This document shows, one piece after another, positions 1 to 7,815 of a DNA stretch of 41,868 nucleotides. The translations under genes were made by a program, and so were the position numbers. Under the pieces are notes generated by a model. The model had not been told where the DNA came from. It saw only the letters and a program-made list of their open reading frames with translations, and made no database searches. The stretch comes from Pseudomonadota bacterium. Lineage in GTDB: Bacteria > Pseudomonadota > Gammaproteobacteria > Burkholderiales > Burkholderiaceae_C. Location of the stretch: NCBI GenBank assembly GCA_963205335.1, contig CAUJIM010000042.1:1-41868 (forward strand). Reading direction: 5' to 3'. Positions within the stretch are counted from its first letter, which is position 1. Each line of letters starts with the position of its first letter.

Positions 1-417
1 CAGATCGCCTACCACCTGGGCCGCTTCATCGGCCTGGTCCGCTCGCTGTCCATCGACCCCATCGTGGTGCGGCAGAACTGGCTCGATGCCTACGACTACA
101 CGACCGACAAAGGCGCGGTCGTGCTCAACGAGTACGCCCGCGTGAACGATCCGTTCGCGCGCATCGGCAAGGAGTCGGTGACGGTGCAGATCACCAGCGT
201 GACCCGCGCCAGCGACACGTCTTTCAACGTGCGCTGGACGGAGACGCGCTTCTTCAATGGCGCGCTGGATCGCACCGAACGATGGAACGCAGTGATTTCC
301 ACAGTGCTGCAAACCCCGCGCACCGAGCAGCGCCTGCGCAAGAACCCCTTGGGCATTTACGTCAACGGCCTGTCGTGGAGCCGCGAACTGGAAGGAAACG
401 AAGGAGCAAAACCATGA
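1..417 (+). CDS. trbF: TrbF-like conjugal transfer protein (3' part; start lies before the window)
   Basis: The reading frame is open from the first base and gives 138 residues of the C-terminal part of a TrbF/VirB8-like protein. It contains the stretch VVRQNWLDAYDYTT and a conserved tail reading NPLGIYVNGLSWSREL, both typical of TrbF from IncP plasmids and Tn4371-type elements. TrbF is an inner-membrane, mostly periplasmic part of the type IV mating-pair-formation channel. The N-terminal membrane anchor is outside the window. The stop overlaps the start of the next gene (ATGA), and the AAGGAG ribosome site of that gene lies inside the last codons. The family call rests on recognised sequence and on the trbF-trbG-trbI order. 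Confidence 0.9.
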   Translation, partial: QIAYHLGRFIGLVRSLSIDPIVVRQNWLDAYDYTTDKGAVVLNEYARVNDPFARIGKESVTVQITSVTRASDTSFNVRWTETRFFNGALDRTERWNAVISTVLQTPRTEQRLRKNPLGIYVNGLSWSRELEGNEGAKP

Positions 418-1418
418 ATGATCTTTTCCGTAAATCCGCCTTGCCGGTGATGCTTCTGGCTTCGACCGTGCTGTTCTCTGGTTGCGCCACGCAGGGCAAG
501 CCGCCGCCGTCCATTTCGCTCGATGAGCCGGTGCAGGCCCAGCCACTGCCGGAGCCGCCTGCGCCTGTGGAGGTGGTGGCCGTGCCGCAGGTGCTGCCGA
601 TGCCGGCGCAGATGAAACCTGTGCCGGATGCCAAGCCCGCCGCAGAACCCGCCGATGAAACCGTGCGCGTCTCTCGCGCCAATGCCGAGGCCCGCATCGC
701 GCCCACACGCGAGGGCTACGTCAACGCGATTCAGGTGTGGCCTTTCACGGATGGCGCGCTGTATCAGGTCTATGCGGCCGTGGGCCGCGTGACCGTGATC
801 GCGCTCCAGCCGGGCGAGGAACTGGTGACGGTGGCCGCTGGCGACACGGTGCGCTGGATCGTTGGGGACACATCGAGCGGCAGCGGCAATAGCAACGATG
901 GTGGGCTGCGCGTCAATGTGATGGTCAAGCCGATCCGCTCGGGCCTGAAGACCAATCTGGTCATCACCACCAGCAGGCGCACCTACCTGTTGGAACTGAC
1001 CTCGACCGAGAAGACCTGGATGGCTTCGGTGTCCTGGGAATATCCCAAGGACAAGATGTTGGCCTTGCAGCGCCAGGCGCAGGCGGCCAGCGCCGCTGCG
1101 CCGGTTGATGCCGGGCTATCGCTGGAGAAGATCCGTTTCCGCTACGCGGTCAGCGGCAGCAATCCGCCGTGGAAGCCGCTGCGCGCCTTCGATGACGGCG
1201 AGAAGGTCTATATCCAGTTCCCGCCGGGCATCGCGCAAGGCGAGCTGCCGCCGCTGTTCGTCATCGGTGCGCAGGGCGACGGGCAACTGGTGAACTACCG
1301 TTTCCGCGCGCCGTACTACATCGTGGATCGGCTGTTCGGCGCGGCCGAGCTGCGTCTTGGCGGGGACAAGGGCGACGTGGTGCGGATCGAGCGCACGGAC
1401 GGCACGCGGAGGAACTGA
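414..1418 (+). CDS. trbG: TrbG/VirB9-like conjugal transfer lipoprotein
   Basis: The gene encodes 334 residues, a TrbG-type outer-membrane-associated component of the mating channel (VirB9 family). I chose the ATG that overlaps the trbF stop because AAGGAGC sits 7 bases upstream and the protein then begins with a good lipoprotein signal: charged MNDLFRK, a hydrophobic run, then the lipobox LFSGC with the acceptor Cys at residue 24. A Pro-rich linker follows (about residues 30-70), then a beta-rich VirB9-like body beginning near NAIQVWPFTDGALYQVY. The end EKVYIQFPPGIAQGELPPLF is characteristic of TrbG. It is followed 2 bases later by trbI. An earlier in-frame start would run through trbF and is not credible. 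Confidence 0.93.
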   Translation: MNDLFRKSALPVMLLASTVLFSGCATQGKPPPSISLDEPVQAQPLPEPPAPVEVVAVPQVLPMPAQMKPVPDAKPAAEPADETVRVSRANAEARIAPTREGYVNAIQVWPFTDGALYQVYAAVGRVTVIALQPGEELVTVAAGDTVRWIVGDTSSGSGNSNDGGLRVNVMVKPIRSGLKTNLVITTSRRTYLLELTSTEKTWMASVSWEYPKDKMLALQRQAQAASAAAPVDAGLSLEKIRFRYAVSGSNPPWKPLRAFDDGEKVYIQFPPGIAQGELPPLFVIGAQGDGQLVNYRFRAPYYIVDRLFGAAELRLGGDKGDVVRIERTDGTRRN

Positions 1419-1420
1419 CC

Positions 1421-2692
1421 ATGAGCCAGGACGACACTCCAGACCTTGCCGCGCCACAGGCGGGCAAGGTCGCGCCCGAAGCGGTGGCGCTGCGCGCTCA
1501 GCCGCGCCCGGTCACACGTTTGAACCGGCGCACGCTGGCCATTCTCGTCGGCGGCCTGTCGGTCGCAGTGCTCGGGGCCACGATTTGGTCGTTGCAGCCG
1601 CATCGGCGCGGGGCGGGCGAGCAGACCGAGCTTTACAACGTCGATCGCGTCTCGAAGTCGGAAGGGCTGGACGGACTGCCTGCCGACTACTCGAAGCTGC
1701 CGCCGAAGGTGCCTGAGCTGGGGCCGGCGCTGCCGGGCGACCTCGGCCCGGCCATCGTGCATTCTCAACAGCCGGTGACGCCAGCCTACGCACCGCCGGG
1801 ACATGATCCGGCGGACGCCCGGCGCAAGGAGGCCGATGCAGCGGCGGGTTCGTCGGTGTTCTTCCGTTCGGGCAACCAAGGCAAGGCCACCGCGCCGGTC
1901 ACGGCGCAAGCCGCTGCGGCTGCGCCCGGTAGTGCCTTGGCGGGCTTCGACCCGCTGGCCGCTGGCCCGGCCTCTACGGCGGCCCAGTCATCCGACCCGA
2001 CCGCCGTGCAGAACCGGCAAGACCAGAAAGAGGCTTTCCTGAAAGGCGGCTCTACGGAAACCCGCAATTCCGGCAATCTGCAAATGCCGTCCTCGCCGTA
2101 TCAGGTAATGGCCGGGACGGTGATGGCTGGGGCGCTGGTCACGGGCATCAAGTCCGATTTGCCGGGCGACGTGATCGCCACGGTGACGGAGCCGGTCTAT
2201 GACTCGGCTACGGGCAAGTTCCTGCTGATCCCACAGGGATCGCGCATCCTGGGCAAGTACAACAGCCAGGTGAGCTACGGGCAGAGCCGCGTGCAGGTGG
2301 TGTGGAACCGCGTCATCCTGCCGGACACGTCATCGCTGAAGCTCGACAACCTGGCGGGCACCGACCCTGCCGGCTACGCCGGCCTGGAGGATGGCGTCGA
2401 TTGGCATTGGGATCGCGTCTTTGCCGGTGCGGCGCTGACCACGTTGCTGGGCGTGGGCGCCGAACTGGCCGCGCCGGAGAACCGGCAGAACGGCAATCGC
2501 ATCGTGATCGCTGGGCGCGACAGCGCACAGGACAGCATCAATCAGGTCGGACAGGAGATGACCCGGCGCAACATGAACATCCAGTCGACGCTGACCGAGC
2601 GGCCGGGCCTGCCGGTGCGCATCATCGTCAACCGCGATCTGGTGTTGCGGCCGTACCAGCCGATGTTCTTCCAGCGGGGGGCCATGCAATGA
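1421..2692 (+). CDS. trbI: TrbI/VirB10-like conjugal transfer protein
   Basis: The gene encodes 423 residues, a normal length for TrbI. A cytoplasmic N-terminus is followed by one membrane span around residues 40-58 (LAILVGGLSVAVLGATIW), a long Pro/Ala-rich periplasmic linker, and the VirB10-like C-terminal domain from about residue 225 (PYQVMAGTVMAGALVTGI, then IPQGSRILGKYNSQVSYGQ). TrbI/VirB10 spans the envelope and gates the type IV channel. GGAGG-like bases at the end of trbG provide its ribosome site. Its stop overlaps the ATG of the next gene (ATGA), so the operon is translationally coupled. Family assignment is secure. Placement in a Tn4371-type element is inferred from the DUF2274 gene that follows. 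Confidence 0.95.
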   Translation: MSQDDTPDLAAPQAGKVAPEAVALRAQPRPVTRLNRRTLAILVGGLSVAVLGATIWSLQPHRRGAGEQTELYNVDRVSKSEGLDGLPADYSKLPPKVPELGPALPGDLGPAIVHSQQPVTPAYAPPGHDPADARRKEADAAAGSSVFFRSGNQGKATAPVTAQAAAAAPGSALAGFDPLAAGPASTAAQSSDPTAVQNRQDQKEAFLKGGSTETRNSGNLQMPSSPYQVMAGTVMAGALVTGIKSDLPGDVIATVTEPVYDSATGKFLLIPQGSRILGKYNSQVSYGQSRVQVVWNRVILPDTSSLKLDNLAGTDPAGYAGLEDGVDWHWDRVFAGAALTTLLGVGAELAAPENRQNGNRIVIAGRDSAQDSINQVGQEMTRRNMNIQSTLTERPGLPVRIIVNRDLVLRPYQPMFFQRGAMQ

Positions 2693-2976
2693 GCACGACC
2701 AAGAAGCTGCGGCTCGGGCCGCTGCCCAAGACCGAGAGCACGAAGCTCACGTTCTCATGCCCGGCCAGCCTCAGGGCCGACCTTGACCGCTACGCCGCGC
2801 TGCACGCGCAGGCGTATGGCGAGGCGGTCGATGCAACGACGCTGATCCCGCACATGCTGGAGGCGTTCATCACGGGAGATCGAAGATTCAAGAGAAGCGG
2901 CTCCATACAGACCGAAGCGCTGCGTGATGCGCGCGCTTCAGCCGATGCGGGCATATCAAATCGCCCGCCGCCCTGA
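2689..2976 (+). CDS. DUF2274 domain protein
   Basis: The gene encodes 95 residues and begins at the ATG overlapping the trbI stop. The first part (residues about 5-60) matches the DUF2274 family that regularly follows trbI in Tn4371-like integrative elements: KLRLGPLPKTESTKLTF, SLRADLDRYAALHAQAYGEAV, LIPHMLEAFITGDRRF. The central part resembles a small ribbon-helix-helix-type DNA-binding fold, but its function is not known. The last 30 or so residues (rich in Ser, Arg, Ala, Pro) do not look like the usual end of this family, which stops soon after the GDRxF motif. The 3' end may therefore have been altered by recombination near the element border. Confidence 0.85.
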   Translation: MSTTKKLRLGPLPKTESTKLTFSCPASLRADLDRYAALHAQAYGEAVDATTLIPHMLEAFITGDRRFKRSGSIQTEALRDARASADAGISNRPPP

Positions 2977-3161
2977 TCAACATCTGGCTGACTCTTGGCC
3001 AGCCAACGGACCAACGCAGCATTCTTCAGCAGACATGCGCCTAAACGCGGAGCACAGGCCAGTTCGGCACGCCGCAGCTCTCTGGGCTGCGCTGTCTTGG
3101 GTATGCCAAAAACACGATGTGATTCATTCTTCGGTGCATACAAACGTCAAGAGGAATCACG
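2977..3161. other. Intergenic stretch near the element's end
   Basis: I see no convincing gene here. Short open frames exist on both strands, but none has a recognisable motif or a ribosome site. The stretch carries the leader of the AlpA-like gene, with a GAGGAA ribosome site at 3151-3156. A possible promoter lies around 3097-3130, but its -35 and -10 boxes are weak. Confidence 0.5.
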
Positions 3162-3431
3162 ATGTTTCAGGCGCTCCATGCTGCAGACCGACCAGCCACA
3201 GCCCCCACCTTCCCTACTCCGGCCTTCTTCAGAATGGTCGACGTCGTTCGCATCACTGCGCTGAGCAGGGCTACCGTCTACAGACGCATTGCTGAAGGCA
3301 GATTTCCGCCCCCCGTTCACCTTGGCGGCCGAGCTTGCGGCTGGCCGCCTTCAGACCTACAGCGCTGGATCGACGACCCGCAGAGCTACAGGTCTGGCGA
3401 AACGGGTAGCGCTGCTCCGACCGGCAGTTGA
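3162..3431 (+). CDS. AlpA-family helix-turn-helix regulator
   Basis: The gene encodes 89 residues. The central stretch VVRITALSRATVYRRIAEGR followed by FPPPVHLGG and W-PPSDLQRWID is the typical AlpA (MerR-like winged helix) pattern: a helix-turn-helix that chooses between P-x-P-V-x-L, then a Trp in the C-terminal helix. AlpA proteins are small excisionase-like or transcriptional regulators of prophages and integrative elements. GAGGAA lies 5 bases before the ATG, so the start is good. The gene stands alone, with no integrase beside it in the window. It probably belongs to the integrated element, but it could be a remnant of another island at the same site. Confidence 0.82.
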   Translation: MFQALHAADRPATAPTFPTPAFFRMVDVVRITALSRATVYRRIAEGRFPPPVHLGGRACGWPPSDLQRWIDDPQSYRSGETGSAAPTGS

Positions 3432-3608
3432 CTCATTGAGAAGCAGGTATTCGGCAATGCCATGCTTGCCCTTAGCGACCGGCAGAATACGTGTTGGATT
3501 CTTCTGGTGCATGGAAATCGTGCAGCGCTTTCAGATGGGGGCCTTTTTGGGGGCCTCATTGAAAATAGTGAATTTAAAATCCATTAAAAACAATTAGTTA
3601 ATATAACT
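3432..3608. other. AT-rich border between integrated element and chromosome
   Basis: There is no gene. At 3537-3556 the octamer GGGGGCCT occurs twice in direct orientation, separated by TTTT. From 3557 to 3608 the sequence is only about 17 percent G+C, against roughly two thirds in the flanks. The chromosomal gene xthA starts straight after this strip. The right end of the element most likely lies in this stretch, but the exact att site cannot be fixed without the other end. Confidence 0.5.
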
Positions 3609-4388
3609 ATGCAAATTGCCACCTGGAACGTGAACTCCCTTACCGTGCGCCTGCCGCAGGTGCTGGCCTGGCTCGAGGCCAACCCGGTCGATGCGCTGGC
3701 GCTGCAGGAGCTCAAGCTGTCCGACGACAAGTTTCCGCACGACGCCTTCGAGCTGGCCGGCTACCAGAGCGTCTGCTTCGGGGAGAAGACGTACAACGGC
3801 GTGGCCTGGATCGCGCGCGCGCCGCTGGGCGACGTGGTGCGCAACATCCCGGGGTTCGACGACCAGCAGACGCGGGTGATCGCGGCGACGCTGGATGCGC
3901 CCGGCGGGGCGCTGCGGCTGGTCAACGGCTACTTCGTCAACGGGCAGGAGCCCGGCAGCGACAAGTTCGCCTACAAGATGCGCTGGCTCGACGCGCTGCA
4001 CGGCTGGCTGGGCGAGGAGATCGCACGCCACCCGCGCCTGGTGCTGGCGGGCGACTTCAACATCGCGCCCGAAGACCGGGACTCCTACGACCCGGCCGGC
4101 CTGGCGGGGACCATATTGCACACCGACGAGGAGCGCGCGCACTTCCGGCGGCTGCTGGCGCTCGGCCTGTCCGACAGCTTCCGCCTGTTCGAGCAGCCCG
4201 AGAAGAGCTTTTCCTGGTGGGACTACCGCATGCTGGGGTTCCAGAAGAACCGGGGCCTGCGCATCGACCACATTCTGGTGAGCGAGGCGCTCAAGGCCGG
4301 GGTGCGGGCCTGCGCCATCGACCGCGCGCCGCGCAAGAACAAGCAGCCGAGCGACCATGCGCCCGTGGTGATGACGTTCGATGCCTGA
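3609..4388 (+). CDS. xthA: Exodeoxyribonuclease III
   Basis: The gene encodes 259 residues, the usual length for ExoIII, the AP endonuclease and 3'-5' exonuclease of base-excision repair. The family motifs are complete: WNVNSLTVRLPQVL at the start, the metal-binding Glu in ALQELK (residue 34), LAGDFNIAP (the GDFN motif), RIDHILVS, and the catalytic His in SDHAPVV (residue 250). The ATG has no Shine-Dalgarno-like sequence and is preceded by the AT-rich strip thought to be the border of the integrated element. Its native leader and promoter may therefore have been replaced. The 3' end overlaps the ATG of the next gene by 8 bases, which suggests co-translation. Confidence 0.95.
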   Translation: MQIATWNVNSLTVRLPQVLAWLEANPVDALALQELKLSDDKFPHDAFELAGYQSVCFGEKTYNGVAWIARAPLGDVVRNIPGFDDQQTRVIAATLDAPGGALRLVNGYFVNGQEPGSDKFAYKMRWLDALHGWLGEEIARHPRLVLAGDFNIAPEDRDSYDPAGLAGTILHTDEERAHFRRLLALGLSDSFRLFEQPEKSFSWWDYRMLGFQKNRGLRIDHILVSEALKAGVRACAIDRAPRKNKQPSDHAPVVMTFDA

Positions 4389-4920
4389 GCGCATGCCCGC
4401 AAGGCGCCCGCCACCCGACCTGTCCGCACTGGCGCAGCGCCCCGGCGGCGTACCCGTGCGGGTGCTGATGGTCTGCATGGGCAACATCTGCCGCAGCCCG
4501 ACGGCACACGGCGCGCTACAAAAAATGGTGCTGGATGCGCACGTCTGGCAAGCGCTAGAGGTCGATTCGGCTGGTACGCACGGCTACCACGTCGGCCGGC
4601 CGCCCGATGCCCGTGCACAGCGGCACGCGGCGGCGCGCGGCTACGACCTCTCGCACCAGCGGGCGCGCCAGCTGGTGCGCGAAGACTTCGCCGCCTTCGA
4701 CCTGGTGCTGGTGATGGACGCGGCCAACGAAGCCGCCGCCAGGGCGCTGTGCCCGCCCCACCTGCGCACCCGCATCCACCGGCTCGCCGACTTTTGCGCC
4801 GCGCACGATGCGCGCGAGGTGCCCGACCCCTACTACGGCGGCGAGGCGGGTTTCGAGCGGGTGCTCGATCTGGTGGAAGACGCCTGCCGCGGCCTGCTCG
4901 CGCGGCTGCGCCTCACTTGA
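4381..4920 (+). CDS. Low-molecular-weight protein tyrosine phosphatase
   Basis: The gene encodes 179 residues. The P-loop VCMGNICRSPTA carries the CX5R signature (Cys32, Arg38), and the general acid Asp is at residue 149 in DPYYGG. This is a complete LMW-PTP that dephosphorylates tyrosine in the cytoplasm. The chosen ATG overlaps the xthA end. The core family begins near residue 26, so an internal start (ATG 4393 or a later GTG) is possible. Residues 46-64 are encoded by a copy of the dispersed palindromic repeat and bring in unusual codons (CTA twice, CAA twice). This stretch falls between the P-loop helix and the VDSAGTHGYHVG motif. The 3' end overlaps the convergent gene by 8 bases. Confidence 0.9.
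   Translation: MPERMPARRPPPDLSALAQRPGGVPVRVLMVCMGNICRSPTAHGALQKMVLDAHVWQALEVDSAGTHGYHVGRPPDARAQRHAAARGYDLSHQRARQLVREDFAAFDLVLVMDAANEAAARALCPPHLRTRIHRLADFCAAHDAREVPDPYYGGEAGFERVLDLVEDACRGLLARLRLT
4516..4571 (+). repeat. Dispersed palindromic repeat, copy R1 (inside the phosphatase gene)
   Basis: A run of A, then TGCTGGATGCGC, then the 14-mer GTCTGGCAAGCGCT, then AGAGGTCGATT. The 14-mer is identical to part of copy R4 at 21.4 kb (read on its minus strand). It lies in frame inside the phosphatase gene. Confidence 0.6.
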
Positions 4921-5389
4921 GGCGCTCGAGCTCGCGGCGGATGCCGGCGACGTCGGACTCGGCACGCTCCACCCGGGCCTTGAGATCGGCCGTGCGCTCC
5001 ATGTAGACCTGCGGGTTGCGCAGCTCGAGCGCATTGCGCTGCGGCGCGCCGTCGTTGTATTCCTTGCGCAGCTCGGCCAGCCTGGCTTCGGCCTTGCGCA
5101 GCTCGTCTTCCAGGATGGCGCGCGCGTCCGAGTCGCGCGCCTTCTGGTCGGCCGGGCTGACCTTGGGCGCGTTCGCCGGCGAGGCCGCGGGGGCCGCCGC
5201 CTGCGCCGGCTTGCTCGATTGCAGCACCGTGACGTTGCCGCCCTCGACCAGCTTGCAGCCGCGCTCCTTGGCCTGCTGGACGTTGTTGGTGTATTCGTTG
5301 CCGCAGCGGTAGATGCGGTCCTGCGCACCGGCGGGCTGCAGCACGCTGGCGCCGGCAAGAACGGTCAGGGCGAAAAGGGCGGCTTTCAT
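4913..5389 (-). CDS. Exported coiled-coil protein of unknown function
   Basis: The gene encodes 158 residues. The N-terminus MKAALFALTVLAGASVLQPAGAQ is a clear Sec signal peptide with likely cleavage after AGA or AQ. The short motif DRIYRCGNEYTNN follows, with two Cys in the mature N-terminal part (RCGN and RGCKL). It recalls DUF4124-like exported proteins but is not a clean match. After an Ala/Pro-rich linker, residues about 90-158 form a charged heptad-like helix (EDELRKAEARLAELRKEY and VERAESDVAGIRRELERLK), probably a coiled coil. It is likely periplasmic. It lies downstream of glnA on the same strand, 83 bases after it, so the two may be co-transcribed. No function can be stated. Confidence 0.8.
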   Translation of the reverse strand: MKAALFALTVLAGASVLQPAGAQDRIYRCGNEYTNNVQQAKERGCKLVEGGNVTVLQSSKPAQAAAPAASPANAPKVSPADQKARDSDARAILEDELRKAEARLAELRKEYNDGAPQRNALELRNPQVYMERTADLKARVERAESDVAGIRRELERLK

Positions 5390-5472
5390 GCAGTACCTTG
5401 GGAAGCGGCCGCACGGCGCGGCGTCGCGCCGGCAAGTATCGCCCAATCCGGCGTCCGTGCGGCTCCCGCGCG

Positions 5473-6888
5473 TCACAGCGCGTAGTACATGTCGAATTCG
5501 ACCGGGTGCGGCGTCATGCGCACGCGCTGCACCTCGCCGCGCTTGAGTTCGATGTAGGCGTCGAGCATGCCGTCGGAGAACACGCCGCCGCGGGTGAGAA
5601 AGCCCCGGTCGGCATCGAGCGCCGCCAGCGCCTCCTCCAGGCTGGCGCAGACCGTGGGCACCTGGCGGTCTTCCTCGGGCGGCAGGTGGTACAGGTCCTT
5701 GGTCGCGGCCTCGCCCGGGTGGAGCTTGTTCTCCACGCCGTCGAGCCCGGCCATCATCAGTGCGGCGAAGCACAGGTAGGGGTTGGCCAGCGGATCGGGG
5801 AAGCGCGCCTCCACGCGCCGCCCCTTGGGGTTGGCGACGTAGGGGATGCGGATCGAGGCGGAGCGGTTCCTCGCGCTGTAGGCCAGCTTGACCGGCGCCT
5901 CGAAGCCGGGCACCAGGCGCTTGTAGCTGTTGGTGCCGGGGTTGGTGATGGCGTTGAGCGCGCGCGCGTGCCGGATCAGGCCGCCGATGTAGTACAGCGC
6001 GAAGTCCGACAGGCCGGCATAGCCGTCGCCGGCGAACAGGTTCTTGCCCTCCTTCCAGATCGACTGGTGCACGTGCATGCCCGAGCCGTTGTCGCCGGCG
6101 TAGGGCTTGGGCATGAAGGTGACGGTCTTGCCGTACGAGTTGGCGACGTTCCAGATCACGTATTTCATGAGCTGGGTCCAGTCGGCGCGCTGCACCAGCG
6201 TGGAAAACCTGGTGCCGATCTCGTTCTGCCCGGCGCCGCCCACCTCGTGGTGGAACACCTCCACCGGGATGCCCAGCGACTCTAGCACCAGCGCCATCTC
6301 GGCGCGCAGGTCTTGCGCGCTGTCGACCGGCGGCACCGGCATGTAGCCCCCCTTGGTGGCCGGGCGGTGGCCGCGGTTGCCGCCGTCGAACCGGGTGCCG
6401 CTGTTCCACGGCGCCTCGTACTCGTCGATCTCGAAGAACACCTTGCCCGGGTCGCTGCCCCAGCGCACGTTGTCGAAGACGAAGAACTCGGGCTCGGGGC
6501 CGAAGTAGGCGGTATCGCCCAGGCCCGAGGCCTTGAGATAGGCCTCGGCGCGCTTGGCGATCGAGCGCGGGTCGCGGTCGTAGGCCTTGCCGTCGCCCGG
6601 TTCGACCACGTCGCACTGCAGGATCAGCGTGGTTTCCTCGAAGAACGGATCGATGTTGGCCGTGTTCGGATCAGGCATGAGCTGCATGTCCGACGCCTCG
6701 ATACCCTTCCAGCCCGGCATCGAAGAGCCATCGAACGCATGCCCGCTGGTGAACTTGTCTTCGTCGAAATGCGATGCGGGAACGGTGACGTGGTGTTCCT
6801 TGCCGCGCGTGTCGGTGAAGCGCAGGTCGACGAAGCGCACTTCGTTCTCCTGCACCATCCGCATCACGTCGGCGACGGTCTTGGCCAT
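5473..6888 (-). CDS. glnA: Glutamine synthetase type I
   Basis: The gene encodes 471 residues, the length of the dodecameric GSI-beta enzyme that makes glutamine from glutamate, ammonia and ATP. Visible motifs are the N-terminal beta-grasp with [11 protein letters not shown], the metal-binding [11 protein letters not shown], the ammonia/glutamate loop [14 protein letters not shown], the ATP-site MHVHQSIWK, and [16 protein letters not shown]. The tail contains [10 protein letters not shown], whose Tyr is the adenylylation site of regulated GSI enzymes, so control by GlnE is expected. AGGAG lies 8 bases upstream of the ATG. No NtrC-type or sigma-54 promoter is obvious in the short upstream gap. 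Confidence 0.98.
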   Translation of the reverse strand: MAKTVADVMRMVQENEVRFVDLRFTDTRGKEHHVTVPASHFDEDKFTSGHAFDGSSMPGWKGIEASDMQLMPDPNTANIDPFFEETTLILQCDVVEPGDGKAYDRDPRSIAKRAEAYLKASGLGDTAYFGPEPEFFVFDNVRWGSDPGKVFFEIDEYEAPWNSGTRFDGGNRGHRPATKGGYMPVPPVDSAQDLRAEMALVLESLGIPVEVFHHEVGGAGQNEIGTRFSTLVQRADWTQLMKYVIWNVANSYGKTVTFMPKPYAGDNGSGMHVHQSIWKEGKNLFAGDGYAGLSDFALYYIGGLIRHARALNAITNPGTNSYKRLVPGFEAPVKLAYSARNRSASIRIPYVANPKGRRVEARFPDPLANPYLCFAALMMAGLDGVENKLHPGEAATKDLYHLPPEEDRQVPTVCASLEEALAALDADRGFLTRGGVFSDGMLDAYIELKRGEVQRVRMTPHPVEFDMYYAL

Positions 6889-6993
6889 CGGGCTACTCCT
6901 GGGGGGTTCTGTGCCGCGCGGCCCGAAGGACGCGGGCGAAAGGGAGCAATTCTACGGTGCGGCGCCCCGTGCAGCGCCGCCCGGCGGCAGGCT

Positions 6994-7815
6994 TCAGTAA
7001 CGGCGTTCGATCTCCGGCCCCAGGGCCAGGCCCGCGGCGCGCAGGCCGGCGCACAGCGCCTGCCAGGCCGCCGGCACGCGATCCAGCGCACCCTTGACGC
7101 CGAGCTCGATGTGCGCGCCATGCACCGGGTGGTCGACGCTGGGCAGGCTGAAGACCTTGACGCCGGGGTGCCCGGCTTCGATGTCCACCATCAGCGGCGT
7201 GAGCTGCGACTCCATCGCGCCGTGGAGCACGACGGAGCGCTCCAGCTGCGGCGCGCGGTGGAACCACTGGCAGCAGGTCTGCTCCAGCACCCACTCGATC
7301 ATCGGCCAGGCCATGACGGGAAAGCCCGGCATGAAGTGCACCTGGCTGCCGCCCGGTCCGCTGCAGGAGAAGCCCGGGATCTTGTTGTACGGGTTGGGGA
7401 TGGTGCGCGCGCCCTGCGGCAGCACGCCCATCTGCAGGCGCTGGACGTTGTCGGACCGCCGTGGGTCGAACACCTCGCCCTTGTCGCGCGCCGTGTCCCG
7501 CATGCGCCCGGTGATCAGCGCCTGCGCCTCGGGGTGCGGCAGCAGGGGCACGCCCAGCGCCCTGGCGGCGCACTGGCGCGTGTGGTCGTCGGGCGTGGCG
7601 CCGATGCCGCCGCAGCTGAAAACCACGTCGCTGCCGGCAAAGGCGCGCGCCAGCGCGGCGGTGATGCGCGCGCGGTCGTCGCCCACCAGCTCCATCCAGG
7701 CGAGCGAGAGGCCGCGCTCGGCCAGCAGGCGGATGACCTCGGGCAGGTGCTTGTCGGCGCGCTTGCCCGAGAGGATCTCGTCGCCGATGACGATCAGGCC
7801 GAAGCTCGGAATCAT
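6994..7815 (-). CDS. Molybdopterin-binding (MoCF/CinA N-terminal type) protein
   Basis: The gene encodes 273 residues. The start FGLIVIGDEILSGKRAD and the loop FSCGGIGATPDDHT are diagnostic of the MoaB/MogA/CinA molybdopterin-binding fold. PNPYNKIPGF, MPGFPVMAWPMIEW and the C-terminal part match the stand-alone family often annotated as competence/damage-inducible protein A. It lacks the CinA nicotinamide-mononucleotide amidohydrolase domain. The biological role is uncertain: known relatives bind molybdopterin or cleave ADP-ribose-type substrates. The ATG overlaps the stop of the upstream EI24 gene (ATGA), so the two are translationally coupled. Confidence 0.9.
   Translation of the reverse strand: MIPSFGLIVIGDEILSGKRADKHLPEVIRLLAERGLSLAWMELVGDDRARITAALARAFAGSDVVFSCGGIGATPDDHTRQCAARALGVPLLPHPEAQALITGRMRDTARDKGEVFDPRRSDNVQRLQMGVLPQGARTIPNPYNKIPGFSCSGPGGSQVHFMPGFPVMAWPMIEWVLEQTCCQWFHRAPQLERSVVLHGAMESQLTPLMVDIEAGHPGVKVFSLPSVDHPVHGAHIELGVKGALDRVPAAWQALCAGLRAAGLALGPEIERRY

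Noticed and set aside
2790..3143. A minus-strand frame of 117 codons overlapping the DUF2274 gene and the gap after it
   Set aside because: It has no recognisable motif and no ribosome site, and it overlaps a supported gene.
3289..3597. A plus-strand frame of 102 codons through the end of the AlpA gene and the AT-rich strip
   Set aside because: It is out of frame with the AlpA gene, carries no motif, and ends in low-complexity AT-rich DNA.
3432..3608. The 8-bp target reported for Tn4371-like elements as the right att site
   Set aside because: I could not find a clear match to the TTTTTCAT-type core here, so no att feature is called.
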